A DNA stretch of 64,000 bases from Anaerolineae bacterium (lineage in GTDB: Bacteria > Chloroflexota > Anaerolineae > 4572-78 > J111). Positions 43,662-54,082 of this stretch are shown here, one piece after another (the first letter of the stretch is position 1; each line of letters begins with the position of its first letter). A program made the position numbers and the translations under genes. The stretch lies in contig JAFGNV010000049.1 in the NCBI GenBank assembly GCA_016926805.1, positions 1 through 64,000 of the forward strand, written 5' to 3'. The notes below the pieces were generated by a model. The model was given only the letters and a program-made list of their open reading frames with translations. It was not told where the DNA came from and did no database searches.

Positions 43662-44918
43662 ATGATGGAAATATTAGGCGGCCCCCTATTTGGCGTTGCC
43701 GGAGCCGGTGAGTCCCATGGCCCGGCCATCACGACCATTGTTTTTGGCTGCCCGCCAGGGCTGCGCCTCTCGCGCCAGGAGGTGCAACAATATCTAGACC
43801 GGCGTCGCCCCGGCAGCAGCAAACACGGCACGCCGCGTAGCGAGGGGGATAGAGTTGTTTTTTTGGCCGGACTTTATGCCGAAGGTGAGCTTAACCGGCT
43901 GCTGTCCGGCCCAAACCTCCAGGTTCAGGTTGAGGATCAGACCCATCACACCGAAACCTACGAGGAAGGTTTCACCACCGGCGAACCGATTGCCGCGGTG
44001 GTGTTGTCAACCTCCCAAAAATCGCGGCATTACGAGCAATTTGCCGGACCAATCGGCGCCGTCCGGCCCGGCCACACCGACCTGGTGAAGTATCACCAGT
44101 CCGGAGGTTTTGGCGATATTCGCGGCGGTGGGCGTTCCAGCTACCGCTCCACCATCTCCGACGTGATCGGCGGGTCCATTGCCCGCATTTTTCTGAGGGA
44201 GCATTTTGGTACGGTGATTCTATCGTCTATTTGCCAGGTGGGTCCGCTTACTGCCAGCCAGCGCCTGGCTGGCGAGGTTGAGCAGCTTGTCCGGCAGGCG
44301 TCAGGCCAGGCCGTCCCGCTGAACAAGATTGCTATCATCGAGGAGCGGCTGGCTAACGCCGAAATCCGCACCCTTGATATCGACTTTATCCGCGCGGCGA
44401 CGGCGTTGATTAAGGAAACTCGCAAGCAGGGCGACTCGATTGGCGCGGCGGTGGAGGTGGTAGCGGTCAATGTGCCGCCTCTGGTGGGCGAACCGCTCTA
44501 CCAGAGTTTGAAGCTGCGGCTGATGGGGTCCCTGGGTGGGCTGCATGCGGCCCAATTCTGTGAAGTAGGGGCCGGGGTTGAGGTGGTCCAGCGCCACGGC
44601 AGCGAAAACAACGATCCCATTCGCCGCGCCGGGTATCAGGCCAACAGCCACGGTGGAATGATCGGGGGTATCACCACTGGCATGCCGCTGGTGTGTCGCG
44701 TAGGTTTCAAACCGACCTCGTCCATTGTCAAACCCCAGCAATCGGTGCGTAAGAATTTGGAAGAGATTAACTTTAGGCTTGAAAAAGGCCGACACGACCC
44801 CTGCGTGGGCGTGCGGTCCGGGATCACCCTGGAGTCCCGTATGGCCATTGAGTTGATGAATGCGGTGTTGATGCACCAGGCGCGGCAGGTGGATGTGGAT
44901 AATTTTAAGCTGTTTTAG
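43662..44918 (+). CDS. aroC: Chorismate synthase
   Basis: GVAGAGESHGPAITTIVFGCPPGL; RPGHTDLVKYHQSGGFGDIRGGGRSSYRST; PTSSIVKPQQSV; RHDPCVGVR. Confidence 0.95.
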   Translation: MMEILGGPLFGVAGAGESHGPAITTIVFGCPPGLRLSRQEVQQYLDRRRPGSSKHGTPRSEGDRVVFLAGLYAEGELNRLLSGPNLQVQVEDQTHHTETYEEGFTTGEPIAAVVLSTSQKSRHYEQFAGPIGAVRPGHTDLVKYHQSGGFGDIRGGGRSSYRSTISDVIGGSIARIFLREHFGTVILSSICQVGPLTASQRLAGEVEQLVRQASGQAVPLNKIAIIEERLANAEIRTLDIDFIRAATALIKETRKQGDSIGAAVEVVAVNVPPLVGEPLYQSLKLRLMGSLGGLHAAQFCEVGAGVEVVQRHGSENNDPIRRAGYQANSHGGMIGGITTGMPLVCRVGFKPTSSIVKPQQSVRKNLEEINFRLEKGRHDPCVGVRSGITLESRMAIELMNAVLMHQARQVDVDNFKLF

Positions 44919-44930
44919 GATGTATCGGTT

Positions 44931-46166
44931 ATGATGAATCCAATGACCATCGATGAACAGGTTGACCTGCTCATGCAGGGCACCGAATACGGTGACGATC
45001 AAACCAGAGTCAATATGGCCGGTGAACTGCGCCAACGTCTCCTTGAGTCGGAGCGGGAGGGACGCCCCTTGCGCGTGTATTGTGGTTACGATCCCCGCAC
45101 GGCGGATCTGCACATTGGTCATACCATCACCATGCGCAAGCTGTGCCAGTTCCAGAAATTGGGTCACGAGGTGACGTTCTTGGTTGGCAGTTACACCAGT
45201 CTGGTGGGCGATCCCAGCGATCATGATAAAACTCGGCCCGTGCTGACCGAAACCGAGGTGGAGGCCAACGCCCGAACGTATGCGGCCCAGGCCTTCAGAA
45301 TATTGGATCCGGAGAAAACGCAGGTGCGTCACAATGGTGAGTGGTTGAGTAAATTGAGGTTGGTTGATCTGATTCGGTTGGCCCAAAATTTTACCGTCCA
45401 ACAATTTCTGAACCGCGAGAATTTTGCCAAACGGTTGGCCCAAAACGAGCCGATTTTCCTGCACGAGACCTTTTACGCCTTGATGCAGGGTTACGATGCG
45501 GTGGCCCAACAAGCCGAGGTGCAAGTCGGCGGCACCGACCAGCTTTTTAATATTCTGGTGGCAGGCCGTAAGCTGCAGGCGGCAATGGGTCAGAAACCGC
45601 AGGTGGCTATTGTTATGGGCCTGCTGCCCGGCACCGATGGCGTGGTAAAAATGTCTAAAAGTTTGGGCAACCACATTCCCATTTCGGCGCCGCCGGAGGA
45701 TATGTACGGCAAAGTGATGAGCATCCCCGATTTTGCCATGCCGGTCTACTTCAGGCTGGCGACGCGCTATACTCCGGCCCAGGTAGCCACAGTCGAGACG
45801 GCCCTGGCAGATAACTCGCGGCATCCCCGCGACGTGAAGATGGAACTGGCCCGCGAGATTGTGAGCATTTTTTATGGCGAGCAAGCCGCAACCGAGGCGG
45901 AGCGACATTTCATTCGCGTCTTTCAACAACAGCAGTTGCCGGAAGCGATGCCCGAATTTCAGCTTGCTCAATCAACTAACCTTGTCGACCTGATGGCTCA
46001 GGCCGGTCTGGCCCCCAGCAAAAGTGAAGCCCGTCGTTTGATTCAACAGGGCGGCGTGCGGGTTGATGGCCGGCGGGTCGAAGACATTGCTCAAATGGTT
46101 GAACCCGGTGATGGTTCGGTCATCCAGGTTGGTAAGCGAAAATTCCTGCGGGTGACATCTGGTTAA
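44931..46166 (+). CDS. tyrS: Tyrosyl-tRNA synthetase
   Basis: YCGYDPRTADLHIGHTITMRKLCQFQKLGHEVTFLVG; KMSKSLGNHI; C-terminal S4 domain. Confidence 0.95.
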   Translation: MMNPMTIDEQVDLLMQGTEYGDDQTRVNMAGELRQRLLESEREGRPLRVYCGYDPRTADLHIGHTITMRKLCQFQKLGHEVTFLVGSYTSLVGDPSDHDKTRPVLTETEVEANARTYAAQAFRILDPEKTQVRHNGEWLSKLRLVDLIRLAQNFTVQQFLNRENFAKRLAQNEPIFLHETFYALMQGYDAVAQQAEVQVGGTDQLFNILVAGRKLQAAMGQKPQVAIVMGLLPGTDGVVKMSKSLGNHIPISAPPEDMYGKVMSIPDFAMPVYFRLATRYTPAQVATVETALADNSRHPRDVKMELAREIVSIFYGEQAATEAERHFIRVFQQQQLPEAMPEFQLAQSTNLVDLMAQAGLAPSKSEARRLIQQGGVRVDGRRVEDIAQMVEPGDGSVIQVGKRKFLRVTSG

Positions 46167-46170
46167 AACG

Positions 46171-46734
46171 ATGTCGCAGATTGGATCTCCTGTTGAGAAT
46201 ATCAATATCGTCCTGACCGGCTTTATGGGCACGGGTAAATCTTCCATCGGCCGGTTGGTGGCTGCTGAACTGGAACGCGACTTTGTGGATATGGACGCCC
46301 TCATCGAGCAACGCGAGGGACGCACGATCAGCCGGATTTTTGCCGACGATGGTGAAGCCTATTTCCGGCGGTTAGAGGCTGATCTCTGCCATGAATTGGC
46401 CGGAAGGGAGAATTTGGTGATTGCCACCGGTGGTGGAGCGTTGGTTTGGGAAGAAAATCTACGGGTCATGGAATCGACCGGCCTGGTGGTCTGCCTGGAT
46501 TGCGCTCCGGCGGCCCTCTGGCGGCGGATCGGCCGCAGTCAAAACCGGCCTATGCTTGCGGCCAACGACGCGGGTCGTTTTGACCGGCTGGCCGCGCTGC
46601 TGGCACAACGAACTCCGGCTTATGCCCGGATCAAGCATCATCTGGATGTGACCCGCCTGTCACCCCAGGCGGCGGCCAGACATATCTGCCAATTGATTCG
46701 CCAGCCGGTTGGTGAGTCTGAGCAAAAGAAATAA
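46171..46734 (+). CDS. aroK: Shikimate kinase
   Basis: NIVLTGFMGTGKSSIGRLVAAELERDFVDMDALIEQREGRTISRIFADDGEAYFRRLE; VIATGGGAL. Confidence 0.95.
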   Translation: MSQIGSPVENINIVLTGFMGTGKSSIGRLVAAELERDFVDMDALIEQREGRTISRIFADDGEAYFRRLEADLCHELAGRENLVIATGGGALVWEENLRVMESTGLVVCLDCAPAALWRRIGRSQNRPMLAANDAGRFDRLAALLAQRTPAYARIKHHLDVTRLSPQAAARHICQLIRQPVGESEQKK

Positions 46735-46735
46735 C

Positions 46736-47149
46736 GTGAACAGAGAAGGTATTGTTGTCTTACTGGAAGACTCCAAATATCGAGTGGCGATGCAATTGCG
46801 GGATGATCGGCCAGGTCTTGCCTACAGCAATTGCTGGGGACTTTTTGGCGGTTGGATGGAGCATGGCGAATCGCCCGTGGAGGCAACCATTCGGGAAATC
46901 AAAGAAGAGCTTGGGTGCCGATTAGATGCTGGTAAATTGTCATATCTCAAGCCATACTTTGAAAAAGATTTGGCGATCATCGCCCACATCTTCCATTATC
47001 CCGTAACCTATGAACTTGATCAAGCCGTGTTAATGGAGGGGCAAACATTTCAGTTTATGGCGTTGGCCGATTTGGCCGGGCGAAAGGTTATTCCACTTCA
47101 CCTGGCCATTTTGGAATGGTACTTCCAGGAACACCAGAAAACTTCTTAA
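46736..47149 (+). CDS. NUDIX hydrolase (GTG start)
   Basis: GLFGGWMEHGESPVEATIREIKEELGCRLD Nudix box. Confidence 0.9.
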   Translation: MNREGIVVLLEDSKYRVAMQLRDDRPGLAYSNCWGLFGGWMEHGESPVEATIREIKEELGCRLDAGKLSYLKPYFEKDLAIIAHIFHYPVTYELDQAVLMEGQTFQFMALADLAGRKVIPLHLAILEWYFQEHQKTS

Positions 47150-47161
47150 CGGGAAAATGCA

Positions 47162-48214
47162 ATGGCCATTATCAATGTTTCTCATCCCACTGGTAGTTAC
47201 CCCATCTATCTCGAATCGGGCGCGTTGGCCAACACCGGCCAACATTTGGCCCAACTGGGTTACCGTGGCCGCTGCGCCATCGTCACCAACCAAACGGTTG
47301 GGCCACTGCACGCGGAGCCGCTGCTGGCGAGTCTGCGCGAGGCCGGTTTTGAGCCAATTCGGCTTGACCTGCTCGACGGCGAACAATTTAAAACGCTGGA
47401 GACCGTGGCCGGGTTATATCCCCGGCTGGTGGCAGCTAAACTCGACCGGCGTAGCCCGGTGATTGCGTTAGGCGGCGGCGTGGTCGGCGACATGGCCGGG
47501 TTTGTGGCCGCTTCTTATTTGCGGGGCGTGCCTTTTGTGCAAATCCCGACCACGCTGTTGGCCATGGTCGATGCCAGCGTGGGGGGAAAGACCGGCGTTG
47601 ATTTGCCTCAGGGTAAGAACCTGGTGGGCGCGTTTAAACAGCCGGAAATGGTGGTGATGGACCCGGATGTGCTGGGCACACTACCTGAAGTGGAGTTCCG
47701 CGCCGGTCTGGCCGAGGTGGTCAAGCACGGTATCATCGATGCCCCCGCTCTGTTTGCGGCACTGGAACAGGGAGATTACGATTTGACTTGGCTGCTGGAC
47801 GAAGCGGTTCGGGTAAAAGTTCGGGTGGTGCAGGCAGACCCTTTTGAGCAGGGCCGGCGGGCGGTGCTGAATCTGGGGCATACCTTTGGCCATGCCTTTG
47901 AGCAGCTTTCCCGTTTTGAACTACGCCACGGTGAAGGTGTGGCTATTGGCCTGGCCTGTGCCGCCCGGCTGGCCACTCGCCTGGGACACTGCTCCGGCGC
48001 CACCACCGAACGTATCATCAGCCTGCTAGACCAATTGCAACTTCCGTTTACTCCCCCCGCCTATCCCTTTGCCGATATGTGGGCCGCGATGTTTTCTGAC
48101 AAGAAGCGACAGGGGAATACTGTGCGCTTCATTCTGCCCCGGGCTATCGGCGATGTGGATATTTTTAATGAAGTCACCGAGGCCGACGTGCGGGCGATTC
48201 TAGACAAGAAATAA
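47162..48214 (+). CDS. aroB: 3-dehydroquinate synthase
   Basis: ALGGGVVGDMAGFVAASYLRGVPFVQIPTTLLAMVDASVGGKTGVDLPQGKNLVGAFKQP. Confidence 0.96.
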   Translation: MAIINVSHPTGSYPIYLESGALANTGQHLAQLGYRGRCAIVTNQTVGPLHAEPLLASLREAGFEPIRLDLLDGEQFKTLETVAGLYPRLVAAKLDRRSPVIALGGGVVGDMAGFVAASYLRGVPFVQIPTTLLAMVDASVGGKTGVDLPQGKNLVGAFKQPEMVVMDPDVLGTLPEVEFRAGLAEVVKHGIIDAPALFAALEQGDYDLTWLLDEAVRVKVRVVQADPFEQGRRAVLNLGHTFGHAFEQLSRFELRHGEGVAIGLACAARLATRLGHCSGATTERIISLLDQLQLPFTPPAYPFADMWAAMFSDKKRQGNTVRFILPRAIGDVDIFNEVTEADVRAILDKK

Positions 48215-48237
48215 TTGCGTATGGGGCGAATTGACAA

Positions 48238-49344
48238 ATGTCACCAATCGTGATTCAAAAACCAACCCTTTTGCTCGATCGGCAACGGGCGATCAGAAAC
48301 ATCGAGCGGATGGTGGCCAAAGCGCAGCGCAGCGATGTCCGGTTCCGCCCCCATTTTAAAACCCACCAGTCGGCCCAGGTGGGGGAGTGGTTTCGGCTGT
48401 TTGGGGTCCAAGCCATCGTCGTCTCCTCGGTGACGATGGCCCGGTACTTTGCCCAACACGGTTGGTTGGATATCGTCATTGCCTTTCCGGTCAATATTCT
48501 GGAAATTGAGTCGATCAATCAACTGGCCGGTCAGATTTACCTGGGCCTGCTGGTTGAGTCACCAGAAGTGGTGCATTTTTTAGCCAACAACCTGGCTGCT
48601 CCGGTGGATGTCTGGCTGAAGATTGATGTGGGACTTGGCCGAACTGGTATTCTCTGGTCAGACGTTGATAGATGCATCGCTGTGGCTACCCAAATCGAGG
48701 CGAAATCCCTGCTTTCGTTGCGGGGGCTGTTGACCCACGCCGGACATACCTATCGCGCCCGGTCGAAGACAGAAATCGAAACCATCTACCACGATGTGGT
48801 TGCCAGGATGAATCAGGTACGGGACAGGTTGCTGGCCACAGGCATTGGACCGGTTGAGTTATCCATTGGCGATACCCCCAGTTGCAGCGTGGTAGACGAC
48901 CTGAGCGAGGTGGACGAAATCAGGCCAGGCAACTTTGTGTTTTATGATGTGATGCAACTTCAGCTTGGTGTGTGCCAGGAAGAGGATATTGCCGTCGCCG
49001 TTGCCTGTCCCGTGGTGGCCAAACATCCCGAGCGCCGGCAACTGGTCATCTATGGCGGAGCAGTGCATCACTCCAAAGATTTCATCATCGACAACGATAG
49101 GCCCGTTTTTGGCTACGTGGCCCGACTCACTGGCGACGGCTGGGGTCCGCGCCTGCCCGGCGTCTACGTGTCCGGCTTGTCGCAGGAACACGGGATAATT
49201 ACTGCCGATGAGGAAACCATTGGCCAGGTTCAGATTGGCGATGCCTTGGCGATATTACCCGTTCATTCTTGCTTAACGGCCAACTTGTTGCGGGAATATG
49301 TGACGCTTGAGGGAGAGGTGTTGCGTTGTTATCAGATTGGATGA
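48238..49344 (+). CDS. PLP-dependent DSD1/D-threonine aldolase-like alanine racemase-fold protein
   Basis: VRFRPHFKTHQSAQVGEWF; LRGLLTHAGHTYRA; IRPGNFVFYDVMQLQLGVC; SQEHGII. Confidence 0.85.
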   Translation: MSPIVIQKPTLLLDRQRAIRNIERMVAKAQRSDVRFRPHFKTHQSAQVGEWFRLFGVQAIVVSSVTMARYFAQHGWLDIVIAFPVNILEIESINQLAGQIYLGLLVESPEVVHFLANNLAAPVDVWLKIDVGLGRTGILWSDVDRCIAVATQIEAKSLLSLRGLLTHAGHTYRARSKTEIETIYHDVVARMNQVRDRLLATGIGPVELSIGDTPSCSVVDDLSEVDEIRPGNFVFYDVMQLQLGVCQEEDIAVAVACPVVAKHPERRQLVIYGGAVHHSKDFIIDNDRPVFGYVARLTGDGWGPRLPGVYVSGLSQEHGIITADEETIGQVQIGDALAILPVHSCLTANLLREYVTLEGEVLRCYQIG

Positions 49345-49478
49345 TCGGCGCTACAGATTTTCTGATTTATTTCTAACTATTTTTACATTTTATTCATATT
49401 GTTTTATACTAATATTTTTGTTTGGTGATTGATGTTACCACCCTATACCAGGCGGGGAGTTTTCGATTCACCCTATAA

Positions 49479-51251
<1,773 letters not shown>

Positions 51252-51278
51252 TTTTGCATATTTTATCCGATATTTGCT

Positions 51279-51317
51279 AACAACCGCTGCGGAATTTGCT
51301 CTCGCAGCGGTTTTGTT
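51279..51317 (+). terminator. Intrinsic terminator after the ATP sulfurylase/APS kinase gene
   Basis: AACAACCGCTGCG...CGCAGCGGTTTTGTT. Confidence 0.75.
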
Positions 51318-51336
51318 ATCTTGATTGGGGGGACTT

Positions 51337-51942
51337 ATGGCCTTTAGTACGGTAACATTAATTCTTTTCTTGGGACTGTACGCAGTGGTACATAGCCTGC
51401 TGGCCAGTTTGTCCGTTAAAGCGTGGGTGCGCCACATTTTTGGCCCAGGCACCGATCGTTGGTATCGATTGGCTTACAACGCTTTTGCCGTTATCACGCT
51501 GCTGCCTCTCTTTCTTTTGTTGGCCATTTTGCCGGACCAGACTTTATACATTGTCCCTACTCCCTGGTGCTGGTTGATGCTGTTCGGACAGTTGTTGATG
51601 TTGTTGGGACTGGGGATCGCCTTCTTGCAGACCGGCCTGTTTGACTTTTTAGGATTGGCCCAGTTGTTTATTACCCGACCGGCTCAGAATAACCTGTTTC
51701 GGGTGGACGGTTTTTACCGGTGGGTGAGACATCCTCTCTATTCCTTTAGCCTGCTCCTGCTGTGGTTGACGCCAGTGATGAGCGTCAATTTATTGACCAT
51801 TTACCTTCTCTTCACCCTTTATTTTTACCTGGGTTCAATCCACGAGGAGCGGCGTTTGTTGGCCGAATTTGGGGCTGCCTATCGGGACTACCAGCAACGT
51901 GTACCCCGCTTAATCCCTATGCCGGGTCGGCGCTATGAATAG
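51337..51942 (+). CDS. Isoprenylcysteine methyltransferase/NnrU-like membrane protein
   Basis: RVDGFYRWVRHPLYSFSLLLLWLTP; EERRLLAEFGAAYRDYQQRVPRLIP. Confidence 0.82.
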   Translation: MAFSTVTLILFLGLYAVVHSLLASLSVKAWVRHIFGPGTDRWYRLAYNAFAVITLLPLFLLLAILPDQTLYIVPTPWCWLMLFGQLLMLLGLGIAFLQTGLFDFLGLAQLFITRPAQNNLFRVDGFYRWVRHPLYSFSLLLLWLTPVMSVNLLTIYLLFTLYFYLGSIHEERRLLAEFGAAYRDYQQRVPRLIPMPGRRYE

Positions 51943-52074
51943 GTTTCTCTCCCTTCTTGCTCAAAATGCTGACAATCTTGACAAATGCAGGGCATGGTTG
52001 ATATACTCGGAGTTAAGTTGCAGAATAAACAAAATCAAATTTTGTTCAGTTGTTATCTCATTGCAAAGGAGCGG

Positions 52075-52629
52075 ATGATGTCAGACGTAATTATCATTGG
52101 TGATGGTCCAGGTGGGCTAAGCGCAGCTTTATTTTTGGCCAAGAATGGACAGGCGGTAACCGTTTTTGGACAGGATAAAACCGCGATGCATTGGGCTATG
52201 CTCTATAACTATTTGGGTATTCCCCAAATACTCGGTAGCGATTTTATGAAAATAGCCCGCGAGCAGGTTACAAAGTTTGGGGCCGACCTTCGAGATCAAC
52301 TAGTCACCAGGGTGGAGAGAACCGGCGATGCGTTTACCGTAATAACCGAAAGTGGCGAGAGCCACAACAGTAAGTATTTGATTATTGCCGAAGGGAAGGG
52401 GCTAGAATTGGCCAAGAGTCTGGGCCTGTCGGTAACCGATGAAGGCGTTGAAGTTGACCGTGACTTTCGCACTTCCATTGACCACCTGTATGTGGTTGGC
52501 CGGAGCACGCGCATCCAAAGAAGCCAGGCAATTATTTCCGCCGGTAACGGTGCGGCTGCTGCTTTAGATATCCTGTCAACGGAAAAGGGGAAAGATTTCA
52601 ACGATTTTGATACGCCTCCAAAAAAGTAG
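52075..52629 (+). CDS. Short thioredoxin-reductase-like FAD-binding protein lacking CxxC
   Basis: SDVIIIGDGPGGLSAALFLAKNGQAVTVFGQDKT; VDRDFRTSIDHLYVVGRSTR; about 185 aa, no CxxC. Confidence 0.8.
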   Translation: MMSDVIIIGDGPGGLSAALFLAKNGQAVTVFGQDKTAMHWAMLYNYLGIPQILGSDFMKIAREQVTKFGADLRDQLVTRVERTGDAFTVITESGESHNSKYLIIAEGKGLELAKSLGLSVTDEGVEVDRDFRTSIDHLYVVGRSTRIQRSQAIISAGNGAAAALDILSTEKGKDFNDFDTPPKK

Positions 52630-52878
52630 AGCAAAAAGCACCTAATATGGTGGCCGAAAGATCGGCATAACCCCCAGAATATATCCAGATAGTAATAAAG
52701 TAATATCGATTGTGCCTTGCAATATTCCAGATTCAAGGTATGATATTTAGGTACCTCAAACGTGATGCTGCAACATCCATTCAGGTTAACCGAATAAAAT
52801 CAAATTCTATGGGCTGTTAAAGACCGTCTTCTTGCTTGGGTTCATGCTACCTACATCAAAAAGGAGAGGAACTTAAAA

Positions 52879-54066
52879 ATGGCTTATCGTACCTTGATTA
52901 TTTTGTTTCCCTTGTTGTTTATGGTGGTTTCATGTGGTGGCGCCGCAGGCACACCATTTCAGGCTGTCGATGAGGTTGTAGCCATTGATCTGGCTACTTC
53001 CACGCCCACCGAGGCTGCACCGGTAGCTGAACCGCCGACCTCTACTCCCACCGCCATCGTGACCGCCTCACCCACGGCAATACCAGGGGTTGAATCTGAA
53101 CCAACTGAAGAAACTCCGTTGGACATACCCACGTCGGCTCCCGGCCAAGAGCCAACTGTGTCCCCACCCTCGCCCACGCCGCTTGAGGAACCAACCGCTA
53201 CCCCATCCCTGCCCCCAACCCCACGGGTTAGTGGTGTGGCCGGTTTTGGTAACAATTTGGCCACCACAGACAAATTCCTGCTTAACCTCAGCGGCGTTCC
53301 TGCTCCACCGGCAGGGCAAACTTACCAGGGTTGGCTCATGGCGGATGATGGCACGGCGACCAGCGTTGGTGTGTTCAATGTAGGGTCTGATGGTAGTGTT
53401 GTCCTGGAATGGAATTCACCCAACAGCGAAAACCTCTTGAGCCACTATGCTGGTTTTCAGGTAACCCTTGAACCCGCTGGGGGTAGCGCCAGTCCAACCG
53501 GGCAGGTTATCCTGACGGGAGGCTTTGATGGACAAACCCTGACCAATGCCCGCCGCCTGTTTGTCAAGAATGAAAGCGAACCGGTGACCCCCTTGAACAC
53601 CGCCTTTGCCCTGGGGCTGATGGCCCAGACGGACATTGCCTTGCAACACGTGCAAAATGCGGTCAACGCGGCGGCGATTGGGGCCTTGCCGGAAACACGC
53701 ACCCACCTGGAACATGTTGTCAACATTCTTGAAGGGGCGGTTGGTCCTCGTTTTGGCGATCATGATGGCAATGGCAACGCCGAAAATCCGGGCGATGGTT
53801 TTGGCGTGATCGGTTATGCCGGACAAATGGCCACTCTGTTCAACCATCAGCCGGCCGTGGTTGAAGCTGCAACCGGGGTAACAACCCAGGTTAGCGCGAT
53901 TCAGGATAAGGCGCTGCAAGTTCTTACCCTTGACGATATGGGTACTGTAACTGCCCAACTGGCTGAGTTACAGGCGCTGGCCAACCAATTAAAAGCCGAC
54001 CCGGTAACTCAACTCTATCAGGCTGGTCAGACAGCGGCAAGTTTTAAGGTTACACCACTTGAGTGA
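52879..54066 (+). CDS. Lipoprotein with Pro/Thr-rich linker and RskA/anti-sigma-like domain
   Basis: Lipobox LLFMVVSCGG; FLLNLSGVPAPPAGQTYQGWLMADDGTATSVGVFNV. Confidence 0.78.
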   Translation: MAYRTLIILFPLLFMVVSCGGAAGTPFQAVDEVVAIDLATSTPTEAAPVAEPPTSTPTAIVTASPTAIPGVESEPTEETPLDIPTSAPGQEPTVSPPSPTPLEEPTATPSLPPTPRVSGVAGFGNNLATTDKFLLNLSGVPAPPAGQTYQGWLMADDGTATSVGVFNVGSDGSVVLEWNSPNSENLLSHYAGFQVTLEPAGGSASPTGQVILTGGFDGQTLTNARRLFVKNESEPVTPLNTAFALGLMAQTDIALQHVQNAVNAAAIGALPETRTHLEHVVNILEGAVGPRFGDHDGNGNAENPGDGFGVIGYAGQMATLFNHQPAVVEAATGVTTQVSAIQDKALQVLTLDDMGTVTAQLAELQALANQLKADPVTQLYQAGQTAASFKVTPLE

Positions 54067-54082
54067 TCGCTGGAGATTAGTT

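Noticed and set aside
44301-45971. 556-aa minus-strand ORF opposite aroC/tyrS
   Set aside because: Antisense shadow of two confidently identified genes.
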